Below are positions 1-17,289 of a stretch of DNA of 64,000 bases, in pieces. Every line of letters begins with the position of its first letter. The first letter of the stretch is position 1. A program made the translations under genes and the position numbers. The notes beneath the pieces were generated by a model that had not been told where the DNA came from, made no database searches, and saw nothing but the letters and a program-made list of their open reading frames with translations. Source of the stretch: Ursus arctos (lineage: Eukaryota > Chordata > Mammalia > Carnivora > Ursidae). Where the stretch lies: positions 20,022,001-20,086,000 of the forward strand of contig NW_026623008.1 of the NCBI RefSeq assembly GCF_023065955.2, read 5' to 3'.

Positions 1-532
1 GTTCACGTTCGCTGAACACAGAATTAGCCTACTGCTCCCCCTCCCGCCCCCCAGCACAGAGGGCACTAAGGCAGCAAAAGTGAGGACAAAGATGGCAAAT
101 CTGCTGCAAGAAAAAGCCATGATGTCTTTACAAAGTCACGATGCGCCGAGAAAGGGGATCGGTGTGAGGACCTGCACGGGAAGGGCTTCTAGCTGACCTG
201 GGTCATTTAGAAGTCTGGGTTCTGTTGCCCATCAGGCTTCAGGTCCCTTGTGTGTGGGGGGGGTGACTTACCTTGCCTCTGGGCCCCCCAGGGAGGAATC
301 AGCCCAGTTGCTAAGGCCAAAAACTAGGTGGTGTTTCATAGCCTCCCACCAAAGGATGCAAACCCACACTAGACACAAAATCCTTCCTAGGAGACAACAG
401 GGGCAGCCGGTGAAGGGAGGCTGGCTACCTACAGTCCTGAGCAAGGAGGAAAGGGTCAGAGGGGTGTGTGAGTCACACAGGCTGGGTGACAGAATTCAGC
501 TGGTGGGAGGCACTTGTCCACCCATGTACCAA

Positions 533-690
533 CCGCTGACTATGTGCCAGGGACTGGGCTAAGGGCTTCATGGGGAATCTCATTAATTCTCACGGGAGAC
601 ACAGCAAGGTGATGTGACTCACCGGGTCACATAACTGGTAAGGGATGGAACCGGGCTCCGCACAGAGGCTGGTCTTGCCCACAGCCATGC
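533..690 (-). repeat. MIR SINE relic
   Basis: Reverse-orientation MIR core phrases are present: CTATGTGCCAGG, then TCTCATTAATTCTCA, then GTCACATAACTGGTAAG. Confidence 0.65.
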
Positions 691-1483
691 TCCTCACCAC
701 CACCCTCCAGTTCCAGGGCCTCCCTCCCCTGGGCTCTTCTGGGTCCACAGGGATGTGGGGAGATGGGAGAGGAGCAGGAGAGGGCACGTTCACAGAGAGA
801 TTATATTTCCAGGAAATGCGGGCTCAGAACAAGAAGGCCTGGCCTGAAAATGGCCGTGGGAGAGGCAAGACATGGGATGGGAGGGAGGACGGCCTCAGAG
901 AGTGCGAAGAGAAGCCCACAAGAGGCAGGGCAGGGATGGCTGACCCCTGACGTGAGGGCTTTTCGCTCAGAGCCAGAGGCAAGATCAAGTGACCTCTTGA
1001 GGTTTCAAGACACAGAGAGACAAAGCCCAGAGCAGCTGGGGCCTGGCCCAGGTCCGGGCGTGCCTGCTGACCCTGGTTGGCTGGTGGCCTTGGAAACTGC
1101 TTCCTGCTCCGGTCAGGCCCCAGGCTGGTGTAACCTTGGAGGACCTGTGACATTTCTCTTGGCCTCAGGTCCACGCCTGAGAGGGAAAGGGAGGAGAGGG
1201 GGACTCCAGATTCCTGAGCACCTTGGAGGGCCTTTCCTGATCGCACAGGGTCTGGTAGGGCTGACCTTCAGCCATGAGGGCCCAATGTGGAGTCAGTCTC
1301 CCTGGCTCGGTTTTCCAGCTGAGGGACTGGAGAGGTCTGCCCTGGGCCTGAGCGCTCCCCACCCTCTACCCCTTCCCTCTGTCCCACCAGCCCAGCTCTC
1401 GGACCAAGGGGGGGGGGTCCCACATTCCACACTCTGACTCCCCTGAGCTTTTCTCTTCTAATTCACAGTGGGGTGTGACCCTC

Positions 1484-1620
1484 CCCCTGCCCACAGTTTC
1501 CTCTGCCTAGAATGCCTTTCCCCTCACATCTCTGTCCATCCAAATTTTGCCTATTCTTCAAGGTCCAGCTCAAATGCAGCTTCTTCCATAAAATCTCAAA
1601 ATCCGTTTAAAATGCCAGGC
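1484..1620 (+). repeat. L2 LINE 3' fragment
   Basis: Characteristic L2 wording: CTGCCTAGAATGCCTTTCCC followed by a CAAGGTCCAGCTCAAATGC segment. Confidence 0.65.
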
Positions 1621-2229
1621 CCAGAAACATTTGTAGAGAGTGTCCAACCAATCTGTCATTTTGCGGATGGGGAGTCAGCAGTGTGGGATATTGGGGGAGT
1701 GGTAAGGCAAGATACCCAGGTTCTGGGGGGAGGGGCGGTATTGGGTGCGAATCCAGACTCCACCACTGACTAACGGTGGACCCCCGGGTAATGTTCCTAG
1801 CTGCACCCGCTTCCTCAACTCTCTGAGGAGGTGGCGGGGGGAGGGCACTACCATCTCCCAGCCTGCTGCGAGGGCTCAGTGGGGCAGTGTTGCAGGAAGC
1901 GCCCAGCCCGACATGGGTGCCTTTTCTCACCGAAAGTTCTGAGAGAGGACTTCTGACCCTAACACCCACCTTTCTGGTACACAAGCTTTGTTTCTCCCTG
2001 CCTCTGGCACCTGCCACTTGCCACCAGCTGTTTTCAGGTTCTTTGTGGACCTGTTTTAGCCTCCCGGGGTGGATGCTGAACTCTGAGGACAGGACCAGGA
2101 CTGCTTTGTCTCCTCTAAGCCCCAGAGCCCCACGTCAGAGTGCTCACTGCCTGCTGGCGAATGAGCACGTCTCCCTCCTTCAGCACTTGCTCGGGGGTGT
2201 GTCGGGGGCGGGGGGGCTTCTAGCTGGTA

Positions 2230-2710
2230 ACTCTTCAATGGCTCCCCACTGCTCTCGGAATATAGTTCAAACTCCTTCCGGTGCCCTGCCTGCACGTTCT
2301 GGCCCTGCCTGCTTTGCCCGCTCACTCAGTGAGTAATTACTGTCCTCTTATCGGTTCCTCAAGGTTGAGCTCCTTCCTGCCCCAGGCTTCACCCACTGCT
2401 GTTCCCTCTGCCCAGAATGCCCTTCCCACTCCCTGTTTAGCTGGTGCCCCTTCACCCTTCAGGCATCAGCTTCAGGCTCTGGTCAGCCCGCTGCAGGTTC
2501 CCACAAGCTCCTAGCTTTCCTCTCTCGTAGTCCTTCCTACGGTAATCATTACCAAATGCTTTGTTTCAGTCTACATACTGTCTTTCTCTCTAAGCTGGAA
2601 GCCCCCTGAGGACCAGGACCTCATCTGTGGTGTTCACTGGGGTGCGCCCCCCATGCCTGCTTCGTGGTGGGTGCTGGACAGATGTCTCTGGAACAAGTGA
2701 ATGCATCAGT
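2230..2710 (+). repeat. L2 LINE 3' fragment, about 480 bp
   Basis: L2 landmarks occur in order: TGGCTCCCCACTGC, GTTCAAACTCCTTCC, CTGTTCCCTCTGCCCAGAAT, CTGGAAGCCCCCTGAGGACC, GTGGGTGCTGGACA. Confidence 0.75.
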
Positions 2711-3189
2711 CTGAGGACAGTGCTGTCAACTCCCAGCCCTGAGTGGGGAGCGTGGCCAGAATGTGGGGCTGGATGGCATCCCAGTTCCTCCTGTGTTCAG
2801 GCCTCACTGGATGGTTCCATTATGTATCTCACTGAGCTGTGACCTGCTCAAACACCCAGCCCCCACACTCGTTTTATTTTCCCATCCAGAGCCCAGGAGG
2901 AACGGTTTTTGGATTATTTCACATTTCTGGATTATCCATGAGACATCTCCCCTCCAGTGAGAAGGATCAAGAGTTTGACATTTTAAACCCTAAGCAGCTT
3001 CTCCCCGGCCTGCCTCAGATCCACAGCTCTGCTGCTTGCAGTGAGACGCATGGGGAATGGAAGGCCATTTTAATCTTGGCCTGGCTTCATTAGGAGGAAG
3101 ATATGCTGCCAAAAAAAAAAAAGTTTGGTCCACCGTCTATGCCATGCAGAATTGCAAAACCTAAGAGATTATCAAAGTCGAATTTCTTG

Positions 3190-3260
3190 AACAGATGGGG
3201 AAACAGAGGCCCAGGGCCGGAGGGAGTGAAAGCGTGGTCAAGGACACGGAGCATGCTGAT
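3190..3260 (-). repeat. Weak MIR relic
   Basis: AGATGGGGAAACAGAGGCCC followed by GGTCAAGGACAC resembles the inverted MIR core; the rest is too decayed to be sure. Confidence 0.4.
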
Positions 3261-4691
3261 GGCCAATTGGGGAATGGTCCTTCCCCAGGCCTCCTGATTC
3301 CCACGTGCTGCCCTTTGCCACCTTCAGGCACCAAGGGACCTGGGGTCAGGCAGAAAGGGGATAATAAGTTTCCACTGACATGACTTCAGGACCCTGAGTC
3401 ACCCTGGCCTTGAACGGCCTCCCCAGAGCAGGGATGGGACTTTCCAGGAGCCCTGCTATTCCTTCTCCAGGAAGAGGCGCTCCCAGGAGGCTGCAGTGGA
3501 AGCAGAGGTGGAGGGTGAGGGGCTCAGGCAGGCCACCTCCCCACCCCCCCATCTGAGGCAATTTTGTGACACCTCTGTTGTCCAAAGAGTGGGATCTGAT
3601 GGGCCAGTTGTGGCTGTATTTCCTGGAGCAGCCTGTGCTCCGAGAAAATGATTCTTCCGACCCTGGCCCTTTTTACCATTTGGGGGGCATCCTTCCCTCT
3701 TTTATTCTCCTTTTCTTAAAATCTCGAGAATACTAAACCTTTGACTCCATCTCATGAGGACACAGTGCCTGGTAAACACAGTATCTAAACATCTAGCAAA
3801 ATTTAACTGAACTCTCGGAAAAGCCTTTGGCTGCAGGAAAGGGAGCCTGGCTTTTCCCAGACAGGAAATATCCTGCCTGGGGACAGACCGCCTGGGTGCG
3901 GGTTGTCAGGCACAGCAGGAGCCCAGCATCACTCGCTCACTTCTGGCTCCCTACCCCACCTGCCTCTGACCACTCAGAGCCCACCTCAGGTCAAAGACGG
4001 TGAAAAAGAAATCTCTGGGTGGGCCCCAAGAGACCAGGAAAGACACTTCAGGCCATTTTCTAAAGCCCTTGCAGACTGTGACCAAGACGCAGTGACCACA
4101 CCCGAGGCCTGGCCTGTGCCAGAGTGCACCATGAGCTAAATGAAGCTCCTAGAAAAACGAGCGGGTCTGGCCGGGTTGGTACCCTGGATGGGCCCTGGCA
4201 GTTAACTACCCAGCCTGCTTCACCCTTCACTCATCTCCCACGGGGCCATGCGATGCCCTCCCTGGCAAGAGGTCAAGTGGCGAGTGTTTCCTGGGACTCA
4301 GGCAGCGCCTGCCCAGGACCTAGCACGGACAAGGGACATAAACGCTTGATGAACCAAACCAGATGGCCCCACCCAATCTAGGGTTCTCCAACCATTTCGG
4401 TAACTTCATGTCCGAGCCTGATGCTGGGTTCCCCACCCAAACACCCCATCTCTTCCTGAAGACTGTCCCCAACATCCAATCCCAGTCTCCTTCCTGAATC
4501 CAAACTTCCTCTTATCGGGGTCCCTGATCTTGTCCTTAAGTCCTTCCCGCTCATCCCGGTACCTCTTCCCCTTGCCCAAGCTCTAACGGCCTCATCCTCC
4601 CCCGCCTGCCCAGGTCTCTGCCCGCTCCAACCCTACCCCCAAACTCACCCAGGAACAAAACCTCGAGGTCCAGTCGGCACTTCAGTTGGCA

Positions 4692-9600
<4,909 letters not shown>

Positions 9601-9952
9601 CCCAAGACCTCAGCTTCCCACATCCCCAGTGAGCCGCTGCCACCCCTCCTGGGAGTCCCCTCAAGCCCCATCCCCAAGTTGACGCCCAGTCTTTTCCCGA
9701 ACCACCGCATGCACCATGAACCCCTCAGGGGCCCCAGTCCCACTTGTTGACAGCTCATCCACTTCTAGACCCTGGCTACGGGCTCAGGGAGAAGAAGATG
9801 CCTGACTTGGAGAGGGAAGGCCATCAGCAGGCTGGGGTGACCACTCCAGATCAAAATTCAGGAGAAGGCCAGGAAATCCCATCCAGGGCATGACCTGTTC
9901 CCTCTGCCTGCCCGCCCGCCCCCCCCATTTTAGGAGAAGCCCGGCCACTCAC

Positions 9953-9990
9953 CCTCGGCTCTGCCGCCTGGGCTGTCACACTGGAGATCT
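9953..9990 (-). other. AHDC1: Probable 38-nt noncoding 5' UTR exon of AHDC1
   Basis: On the minus strand a pyrimidine tract ending TTGCCCACAG is followed by AGATCTCCAG..., and 38 nt later by CCGAGG then GTGAGTGG. Both sites are near consensus, and the intron to the coding exon would be 390 nt (9952-9563). No ATG lies in the segment, which suits a noncoding leader exon. Transcript support is not available from the sequence. Confidence 0.6.
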
Positions 9991-10242
9991 CTGTGGGCAA
10001 CAAGACAGGGGATCTGAATTGTCAAGGTGGCCACAGCCCAACCACTCACTGCCTACTCCACACACCAGCCCAGCTCCCTCGGTGCCCCCTCCGGTGCGCA
10101 CACCCGGCTGACCTGGGAGAGAGAGGGCCCCCGGGCCTGGGGGCTCTGCCAGTTGCTGGCTGTCAGCTGGGGGTGCTGTGGAGCAACTTCGGCCTGAGCC
10201 CAGGCCTCGGGGCGTGGACAGCGCCTGGAAAGGACCATCGCA

Positions 10243-10400
10243 GCTTTAGTGAGCACCTACTGCGCGCCAGGCACTGGGCTGGAAGCTGTCCAGGCATCGT
10301 TTCATTTAATTCTTCATACAAATCCTGTGAGGTAGGGGCTATTAATAACCCCATCTTGCAGATGAAGAAATGGAGGCTCAGAGATGAAGTAACATCATTC
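10243..10400 (-). repeat. MIR SINE relic
   Basis: Clear inverted MIR: TGAGCACCTACTGCGCGCCA, ATTTAATTCTTCATAC, CCTGTGAGGTAGGGGCTATT, GATGAAGAAATGGAGGCTCA. Confidence 0.85.
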
Positions 10401-10599
10401 ATTCATTTACTCATTACTTATGGAGTGCCTACTTTGCACAAAGACCGGGTAGACAAACAGTGATCAGATAATCATAAATGCTTTAATTATTAGTAGGATA
10501 AGAGCTGTAAAGAAAAAGTGAAGAGTGCCTCAGGTCAGAGGTGTGACAATCATACAGGCAGTCAACAACAATAAAAGTTCATACGCTTTGGGGATACTT

Positions 10600-10740
10600 T
10601 CCCTACTGCCGAACAATAGGCTAGTAAGCACTTTATGTGGATTATCTCATCTAAGCCCCCTGCAAACCTGAAATCAGTATGCTCATCGTCCCCATCTTTA
10701 CAGAGGAAACCAGCCACTGGAAGGTGGTGAGCACCACGAA
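10600..10740 (-). repeat. MIR relic
   Basis: AAGCACTTTATGTGGATTAT, TCATCTAAGCC, then CCCCATCTTTACAGAGGAAA. Confidence 0.65.
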
Positions 10741-11039
10741 AGCTAGGATTTCTGTCTGTTCACTTCTGTGTAGATCTCCCAACACTCTGGTCAGCACGTG
10801 GCCCACAAGCGTGCTTCAAGAAATATTGACTGTTTCTTATGAATGGATGCACGAGGTGCACAGAGCAATGAGCCCTGCCTCTTCCCACGTGGTTTCTCTC
10901 ATTCCTCTCCAGACCCAAAGGTGGGACCCAAGAAGGGTGTGGAGAGAGGGCGAGAGACAAGCATGTGGGAAGGGATGTTCTCTGACCCCTCTCCCACCTT
11001 TACCAGAGAGGCGCTCTCTGACTCCCCCCTCCCCCATCA

Positions 11040-11275
11040 CACCTCTGGCCACAGTCTGGCCCCTGCTGTGCACTCTCAGAGTCCTCTCTACTTCCCCTTC
11101 ACGGTATCCATCACTGTTGCAACCAACTACTTGTATGACTGGCTTTTCGGTGAGTCTCCCCCGCAGAGTGTGGGCTCTTCATGGGCAGGCATTGCGTCTG
11201 TCTTGTTTACCACTGTATCCCCTGACCCCAGGGCCTGGGCTTTGGAAGCTACATAAATATTTACTGACTAACTCC
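11040..11275 (+). repeat. L2 LINE 3' fragment
   Basis: The L2 tail is recognisable from TGTGGGCTCTTCATGGGCAG, then GTCTTGTTTACCACTGTATC, then CATAAATATTTACTGACTAA. Confidence 0.75.
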
Positions 11276-11574
11276 CTGAGCTGGTCAGGGCAGAGATGGG
11301 ATTTAAATCCAGGCATGTCTGACTCCCAGGGGAGCCTGGGGACTCAGGGCCCTGACCACCGGGAGGGTCTTAAAGATTGACCCCGATCACTCCTTAGTGT
11401 TTGGCTCTGACTTGATCCCCACAGTCAACCCCCTTCCCCTCCACATATGCGTAGACTCCCACCAGCTGCCATACTGCCTGGGGCTGTCACCCCCACAGGA
11501 AGACCACGGAGCTGACTCGGGGACAAGATGGTGTGGAAAGGAACACTCTTCCACTCCCTGGTGCTGGGCAGCAA

Positions 11575-11770
11575 TTTGCAACCTACAAAGCACTTCCACA
11601 CATATGACCCACTGAATCTTCCCAGCAACCCGGGAGGCACGGCTGAGGACCCCTGTGGTATAGAAGAAACAGGCTCAGAGCAATGATTGTGGAACTTGCC
11701 TGAAGTCACATAGGTGCGAAGTCGCAGGATTCCTAATTCTGCCCTGAGCTCAAAGCCTGCTTCCCCTCCC
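11575..11770 (-). repeat. MIR SINE relic
   Basis: AAAGCACTTCCACACATATG, TGAATCTTCCCAGCAACCC, then TTGCCTGAAGTCACATAGGT. Confidence 0.75.
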
Positions 11771-12019
11771 AGCTCCTGCAGCTTTCCTTCAGCCACTCCT
11801 GAAAGCCCTGCTCCTAGAGCTGAGGTCTAATTTAAGGTTGGGAGGAACCTTAAAATCGCCAAGCCATTTGGCTTCCAAACCCTGGGCCTGGGGGAGCTGT
11901 GTTACATTCCAGATACCCAGGCCCTAGTCCAGGGGAGTCTGACTCACAGATCTGAAGGGACATCTGGGAATCTGTATTTGTAATCAGCTTCCCCATGGGT
12001 ACCCTACTCCAGTGCCACC

Positions 12020-12110
12020 TTGTGCTCTTCCCATTTCACAGATGAGCAAACTGAGATCCAAAGAGGGAAAGGGCCTTTGCCCAAGGTCACAAAACAGCAT
12101 GGGGAGAGCC
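12020..12110 (-). repeat. MIR relic, short
   Basis: CCATTTCACAGATGAGCAAA followed by GCCCAAGGTCACAAAACAGC. Confidence 0.75.
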
Positions 12111-13264
12111 CTTCTGTTGCTTATCCAGACAGTACATCCCTCTGTCCACTGTCCCTTTTCGCTCTGCAGTTCCCAGCTCTCGGCTGCTCCTCTCTGTCCT
12201 GCCCACTCCATCACTCAGGGTCCTGCTCTCTCCCAGGACAGGCTGTAGACTGTGGACTGGCTCCTCTCAGGCCAGGCTCTCTCGCCCGTTGCTCTTACAA
12301 GAGGGACTGTGGGCAACAACCTCACAAAGGAGGGAAGGGGCACAGACCCTGGCATCTCCAAGTCCCCTTTCCAACAGTATGGTTGACCCATGGCTCCTGA
12401 GAGTCTTTGAGAGGCCTCCCTTACTGAGGGTGGGGCTCACCCAGCCTCCCTGCTCTGCAGACCTCCCACTTGGGGCCCCAAGGGTGTGATCTTGGCTGAA
12501 GGGAAAACTCCTCTCCAGTGGTTGCTTCTGTTCCACCCACCCGTGAAGACCTTTGGGCATGTCCTCCTGCCAGACCTCCTGACTCTGTCCACTGCTCTCT
12601 CTTGCAGCCTCCAGGATCTGAGGGAAGCAGCTGGCTCCCCTCCCCACCACACCCAGGCGGCCATTTTCTTGGACCCCTCCCAAGGGCACCACCTATCCCA
12701 TGTCTGTGAACAAAGTCAAAAGGGTCCTTCTGTCTGACAGTCTGCTTCTGGGTCAGTGTGTCTGAGCCTGCCCATGGGGACACCAACCGGCTGGGAGGGG
12801 GCTGGGGGCCCCAACCTGCTGTGCACAGTGCCGGGAAGCGCCAGCCCACATCCTTGAGTCCCCAGCCCCACCCTCCCCCGCTGCGGCTGTGACCACCCCA
12901 CCCCTTCCCCAGCCTGCCTCCCCCTCCCCCACCCACAGCCTCCCCAGGGGAGCCAGGCTGCCAGCCCCAGCTCTCACTTCCGGCCTCATGACCCTCTCTC
13001 CAGCCGGCACACTCCTCCCCCCACACCATTTCCCTCCCAGCCTGGATTGAAGGCCCAGGGATGTCCTCAAAGGGAAAACAGTGTATCAAAGGGGCTATTA
13101 CCACTGCTGTGAGCCCTTCCCTAACACCTCCTTTAAGAGCCTTTATCCCCCAGGATCTGTAGCACCCCTCTCAGTCTCCTTCAGCCCCCTCCCACCCACC
13201 CACTAGTGCCCAAAGATCTTCTTCCGACCTGACTCCAGCCCAAAATCCTACCAAAAAAGGACAA

Positions 13265-13390
13265 CGATGAAAATAATAACAGCAGCTGTCACTTATTTGG
13301 CATTTAAATAGAGGCACAGAGAGGTTAAGTGACGCCCTTGAGGACAAACAGCTAGGAAGAGCTGGAGTCTGGATTTAGGTTTGTTGAGCT
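13265..13390 (-). repeat. MIR relic
   Basis: AATAATAACAGCAGCTGTCA, AGAGGCACAGAGAGGTTAAG, then AGCTAGGAAGAGCTGGAGTC. Confidence 0.75.
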
Positions 13391-14204
13391 CCTCCGGTGC
13401 AAACTTCTTCACTGTCCAGAGTCGGCTCCCTCCCCTGCAGCCTCCTCCAACAGTCCCAATCCTCATCACTAGTTCTAATTTTTTATTTCTAATCTACCCC
13501 CTCCCAGCTTCTTCATCCCCTCCCACCTCAGTCACCCAAACGCACTACCCTCCCTCGCCACTAGGTGTCCCCTTAGAGCCACTGATGCCCCCAAGGGGAA
13601 GCAAGTCCCGCCTGGTCTCCTGGAGTCCTCAGGCCCCCCCCCCCCCCCCGCCCCACGGTATAGCACACCCCACCCCACCCTACCCCCGGCCACACAGAGC
13701 TCCTTTGTGCAGCCCTCGCCCACCCCCTTCCTGCCCAGAGCGGGGCACCTGGCAAGCAGGTCTTCCCTAGACCCGCCCCCTGCCAGCCCCCTGCCCTGGG
13801 TGCCAGGTGTTGCGGGCACCACCGCCAGCTCTGGCTGAACCTGAGGGTCACCCTGCCGGGCGGCCCTCCCTTCCTCCCTCCGAGGTCACCCAGGGACTGT
13901 GCTTCCCGCCCTGCTCCACCCCCACCCCTCCTGCCCTTGGCCCTTCCAGACTCCTGTCCTAGTCTTTCCTTCTGTCTCCCGAGGACTCCCCTCCTCCAGC
14001 CCCACCAGGCCCTCCCCACAGCCTCTCACCCCCGCCCACCTCCTTCCCCTGAGAGCTCCTCGTTCCGCCCCCCCTCCCCGCCCAGGTCTGAAGAACTCCT
14101 CCTCCTGGAAAGTTGCTGTTGGAAAGGAAGTGACTTCAGCGATTTGGCCACAAGGCTGGGCACTGCTGAGCCCGGCTCAGCTGAAGGCCTGCCCAGCCCA
14201 CCTC

Positions 14205-14660
14205 CAAAGCACAAGTGGCGCCACATGCACATGCCACCCGCAAGTGTGCACCCAGAACCCTGAACGCAAGCCTCCCCGGTGACATTCCACACCGTCCCAG
14301 CGTGCCCACGTATCACTCCGGTGTGTTCACATTCTCGGTTACACACCTCTCCAGTGTGCACGAGCGCCCTGCACACATACACCACCCAGTGTGGCCCCCA
14401 CCACACTCCAGGATTCCCACACCTACCCAGGACACACTCTGAATCCTGGGCACTCACCACTCCCCTGTAGTACCCACACAGCCCTCAAATGTCCCCCAGC
14501 CCAGTCCACTTATGTAACTCCTGCATACGGAACCCTGTGTACCTAAGGACAGAGCCCTACACACACCGGCCTGCACACAAGCCCGAGGGCTCGCACACGC
14601 GATGCCCCGTGCACTTACAGTTGGGTACACAGAGCCCTGCACCCTCCCATAGCCACACCT
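14205..14660. repeat. CA-rich degenerate minisatellite-like stretch
   Basis: Loosely periodic units of roughly 30 bp repeat CACAC, CCAGTGTG and CACCC words over about 450 bp. Decay is too strong for a firm unit length. Confidence 0.45.
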
Positions 14661-15388
14661 CCCACCCTTACCATCCCAGGAGGCCCCACCCCTAGACCTC
14701 AGGCCCCAGGAATGCTCTTTTGGAAGCTGGGTGGAGTCCCCCGGCAGGCTGGGCTCTAGGGAGCTTCCTGGAGCCCGCAGGCTCCGTGTGTCAGTTCAGG
14801 GAGTTGCCTGTGCAAGGCAGGGCAGCCCCACCTGGCCTCCACGGCTCTAGAGCCTGGGTGGGCTAATCCCGGCCAGGAGCAGGAAGGCAGGTCCTGCCCC
14901 CACCCCACCTCATCTTATGAGGGTAACCTAGCCTACCTGAACTACACAGGTCCTCTTGGCACCTCACCTTGGCCTCCCAACTCTCTGCTTCCACGACTCC
15001 AGAGACAGGGGTCCTGGTGTGTGTGTGTGGGGGGGTCAGCGGCACACATCAGGTGCTCCAGTTTCCATCTCTGCCCTGAGTTCTGGTCACTGTCACAACC
15101 CCTTTCTCTTCCCAGTTCCCTCAGGTCAACAAGGTACCAGGAAGAATCCCCAGACTAGGAGGCAGGACTCCGGGGGACTTACTGCATAATCCATGGGCCT
15201 CAGTTCCCCTTTCTGGATAATGGGGAGTTTTGAGTAAGTTGGGTTGAAATATTTTGATTCTGTAGAGGGCCTCTTTTTGGCCTAAGCTGGAAGGGGAGAT
15301 TCCTGCTAAGACTGGGAAGTGAGTCCCCCTGATCCCCACTTTCTGCGAGTGGCCCAGGCACAGACCTGGCTTCCCTGTACACTGTTAC

Positions 15389-15567
15389 CTGAGCAGGCTG
15401 TGTAGACAAGGTCTGGCTCAGCAGGAAAGGCCTGTCTTCGCCAGCGATTCCAGGGTGGTCTCTGCGGCAGCCTGAGAGTCGCCCCGAAACCGGGGCCCTC
15501 TGTACGCACTTAGCTGGGCAGGCTCTGGGGTCCAGGCCGATGGGTAGACAGGTAGGCAAGCTCCCAT
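15389..15567 (-). other. Possible 179-nt 5' UTR exon of AHDC1
   Basis: The minus-strand acceptor TTTTCTTCCGCAG lies directly before ATGGGAGC at 15567. A donor GCTCAG/GTAACAG ends the segment at 15389. Inside, the ATG at the exon start opens a short frame that closes within the segment (ending GLSC then stop), so it would be another uORF and not an AHDC1 N-terminus. Signals are good on both sides, but the exon could be cryptic. Confidence 0.4.
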
Positions 15568-15797
15568 CTGCGGAAGAAAACACAACACCCCAGGTATAAG
15601 CATGGATCCAGGATGAGCCAGATAAGGGACCAGGACGCTAGCCTGAATGGGGTCCACTCTCACATACAACGAAATCACCTACAACCTCATTTCACTGGGG
15701 AACCACGAGCCTATCCATTGAAACCCCAGGTTCCTGTTGGGAAGCAGTCATCCTTGTACACGTATGTACGCACACACATGAATACAAACACATATAC

Positions 15798-15960
15798 TAC
15801 GGTGGAAAGAACCTGACTTTGGGAAGCCAGACAGTTCTTGGCTCGACCCTTACCGTATGATCTTGGGCAAGTCAGTTAACCTCTCCGGCTCTCAGTTTTC
15901 TCATCTACAAAATGGGGAGATGTAATGAACGGCGGGAGGAATGCTTTGGGAGACTATATA
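15798..15960 (+). repeat. MIR SINE relic
   Basis: Forward MIR: GATCTTGGGCAAGTCAGTTA, CTCAGTTTTCTCATCTACAA, AATGGGGAGATGTAATGA. Confidence 0.85.
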
Positions 15961-16344
15961 TGCCAGCAGCTTACTTAGAATGCAGGTGTGAGAATTGCTG
16001 TTCAAAGACATGGGGAGGGCAGATTTCCACGCGGGGTGTATGCGCAGCTGGCCTTTACTCTTCTCCATCAGCAACTAGTTACGTCTCTTGTTTTCTTTAA
16101 TAACCATGGCCCTTCTCACCACCCTCCTGCTTCCTGCCCATTTGTCTGCCTCCCTGAGGTCTGTACTGGAGCCCAGAGGGGGTCTGGGAACCAGGCCTCA
16201 TGGACTGCTTACGGGCTCTGGTTGCCTGGGAATTTGTATGTGTGGGAGCGATCGCGCCTGGATAAATGCATGCTTGTGAGCGTTCAGCTGTCTGGGTAAA
16301 TACACCTGTATGTGGGCTCCCGGGTCTATTTAGCCTTCTGTACA

Positions 16345-17260
16345 TTTCTAAACGTGTGTGTGTACACATGTGTCTAAGAGGGTACATGCATGGGATCCTA
16401 TGTTTGTTCAGTGACGGTCTATGTAGTTAGCCGTGTGTGTGTGGGAGAGCGAGCGAGCGAGCGAGAGAAGGGCTGATGTGTACCTGGGTTCAGTATCTTC
16501 AGTTATACGTGTGGGTGTGTTTATCTGGGTCTATTCAGCTTTGTGTGTGTGTCCAGCTGAGCCTGTGTTTGCACGCCTGCGAGGACATGCAAGTGTGTGT
16601 CTGCCTCTGTGGCAGCACCCCGACCCCCGCCGTGCCTGGGGCAGGAGTGTGCCTGTGCGCGCACGCGCTCCGCCTGGCTCTCTGCAGCTTGCTGTGTCAG
16701 GAGCTGAACTGGCTTCTGGCTGTCTCGGGGCTCTCTGGATGCGTGTGTGGGGGGGTGGCGGCTGATCCTCTGCGGTCCCTGCAGGTTTCCGGTCTTGAGG
16801 CCTGTGACTGCAGGCACTGGTGTCACTGTGGATACCTCCCTCCTACCTCTGCCTTTTCCTGGGTTTTCACGGTCACGGCCGGCAGTGTGACTGGTCACGG
16901 TGTTCCCGTGGGTCTGTCTTGCTGGGGGTCACTATGCACCTGTGTGTGGGTCCGAGCGTGTGTGTGCTGTATAACCTCGTCGCCAGGTACCTGCGTGTCA
17001 GTGGGTCCTTGGGCCCCATCACTATGTCTGTGCCAAAACAGCTACGTGTCAGTGTCAACATGTGTGAGAGGGTCTGTGTGCCATGGTGTGCCTGGCGGCA
17101 CAGCAGTGCCTCCGTGTTTGTGCGGTACCTTCGTGTGACTCCTCAGTCCGTGTGTGCGTCCGCGCGCGTGTGCACTGCATGCAAGAGACCCTTTGTGAAA
17201 CAGTGTGTGTCTGTGTCACTGTGTTTGTGTGCCTGCTTCCCTCCTCCCTACCTCCTGCGT
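16345..17260. repeat. Degenerate TG-rich tract
   Basis: Nearly 1 kb dominated by TGTGTG words broken by CTG/CCTG interruptions, with a (GAGC)n run at about 16448-16466 and alternating purine-pyrimidine GCGCGCACGC near 16660. It looks like decayed dinucleotide/minisatellite expansion; no coding sense is seen. Confidence 0.6.
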
Positions 17261-17265
17261 GCACG

Positions 17266-17289
17266 CTCTCTCTCTCTCTCTCTCTCTCT
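17266..17289 (+). repeat. (TC)n microsatellite
   Basis: Twelve perfect CT units at the end of the TG-rich block. Confidence 0.9.

Larger units (their letters stand above)
1..4648 (-). other. AHDC1: AHDC1 intron 3' of the coding exon (partial)
   Basis: From the donor at 4648 to the left edge I see no exon I can support. The terminal 3' UTR exon, about 13 kb past the stop in human by my reckoning, is probably outside the window. Contents are MIR- and L2-derived relics and a short A-run near 3109-3122. Reverse-strand AATAAA hexamers occur at 2873-2878 and 3701-3706 but lack an upstream acceptor I trust. Confidence 0.6.
9991..15388 (-). other. AHDC1: AHDC1 5' intronic segment
   Basis: No coding sequence is apparent. 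It contains MIR relics (10.24-10.40, 10.60-10.74, 11.58-11.77, 12.02-12.11 and 13.27-13.39 kb), an L2 fragment at 11.04-11.28 kb, a C-rich block at 12.8-14.1 kb with a poly-C run near 13637-13650, and a CA-rich minisatellite-like stretch at 14.2-14.66 kb. Confidence 0.55.

Noticed and set aside
2873..2878. Minus-strand AATAAA as the AHDC1 poly(A) signal
   Set aside because: No convincing acceptor was found between it and the donor at 4648. The human terminal exon lies much further away, so the hexamer (and that at 3701-3706) is probably chance.
13556..13575. CTCF-like CCACTAGGTGTCCCC
   Set aside because: The invariant GGC core is broken (GTC), unlike the four sites retained.
16345..17260. 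Cysteine-rich open frames in the TG-rich tract
   Set aside because: CVCV-type peptides are the direct translation of TG repeats in several frames; no gene structure.
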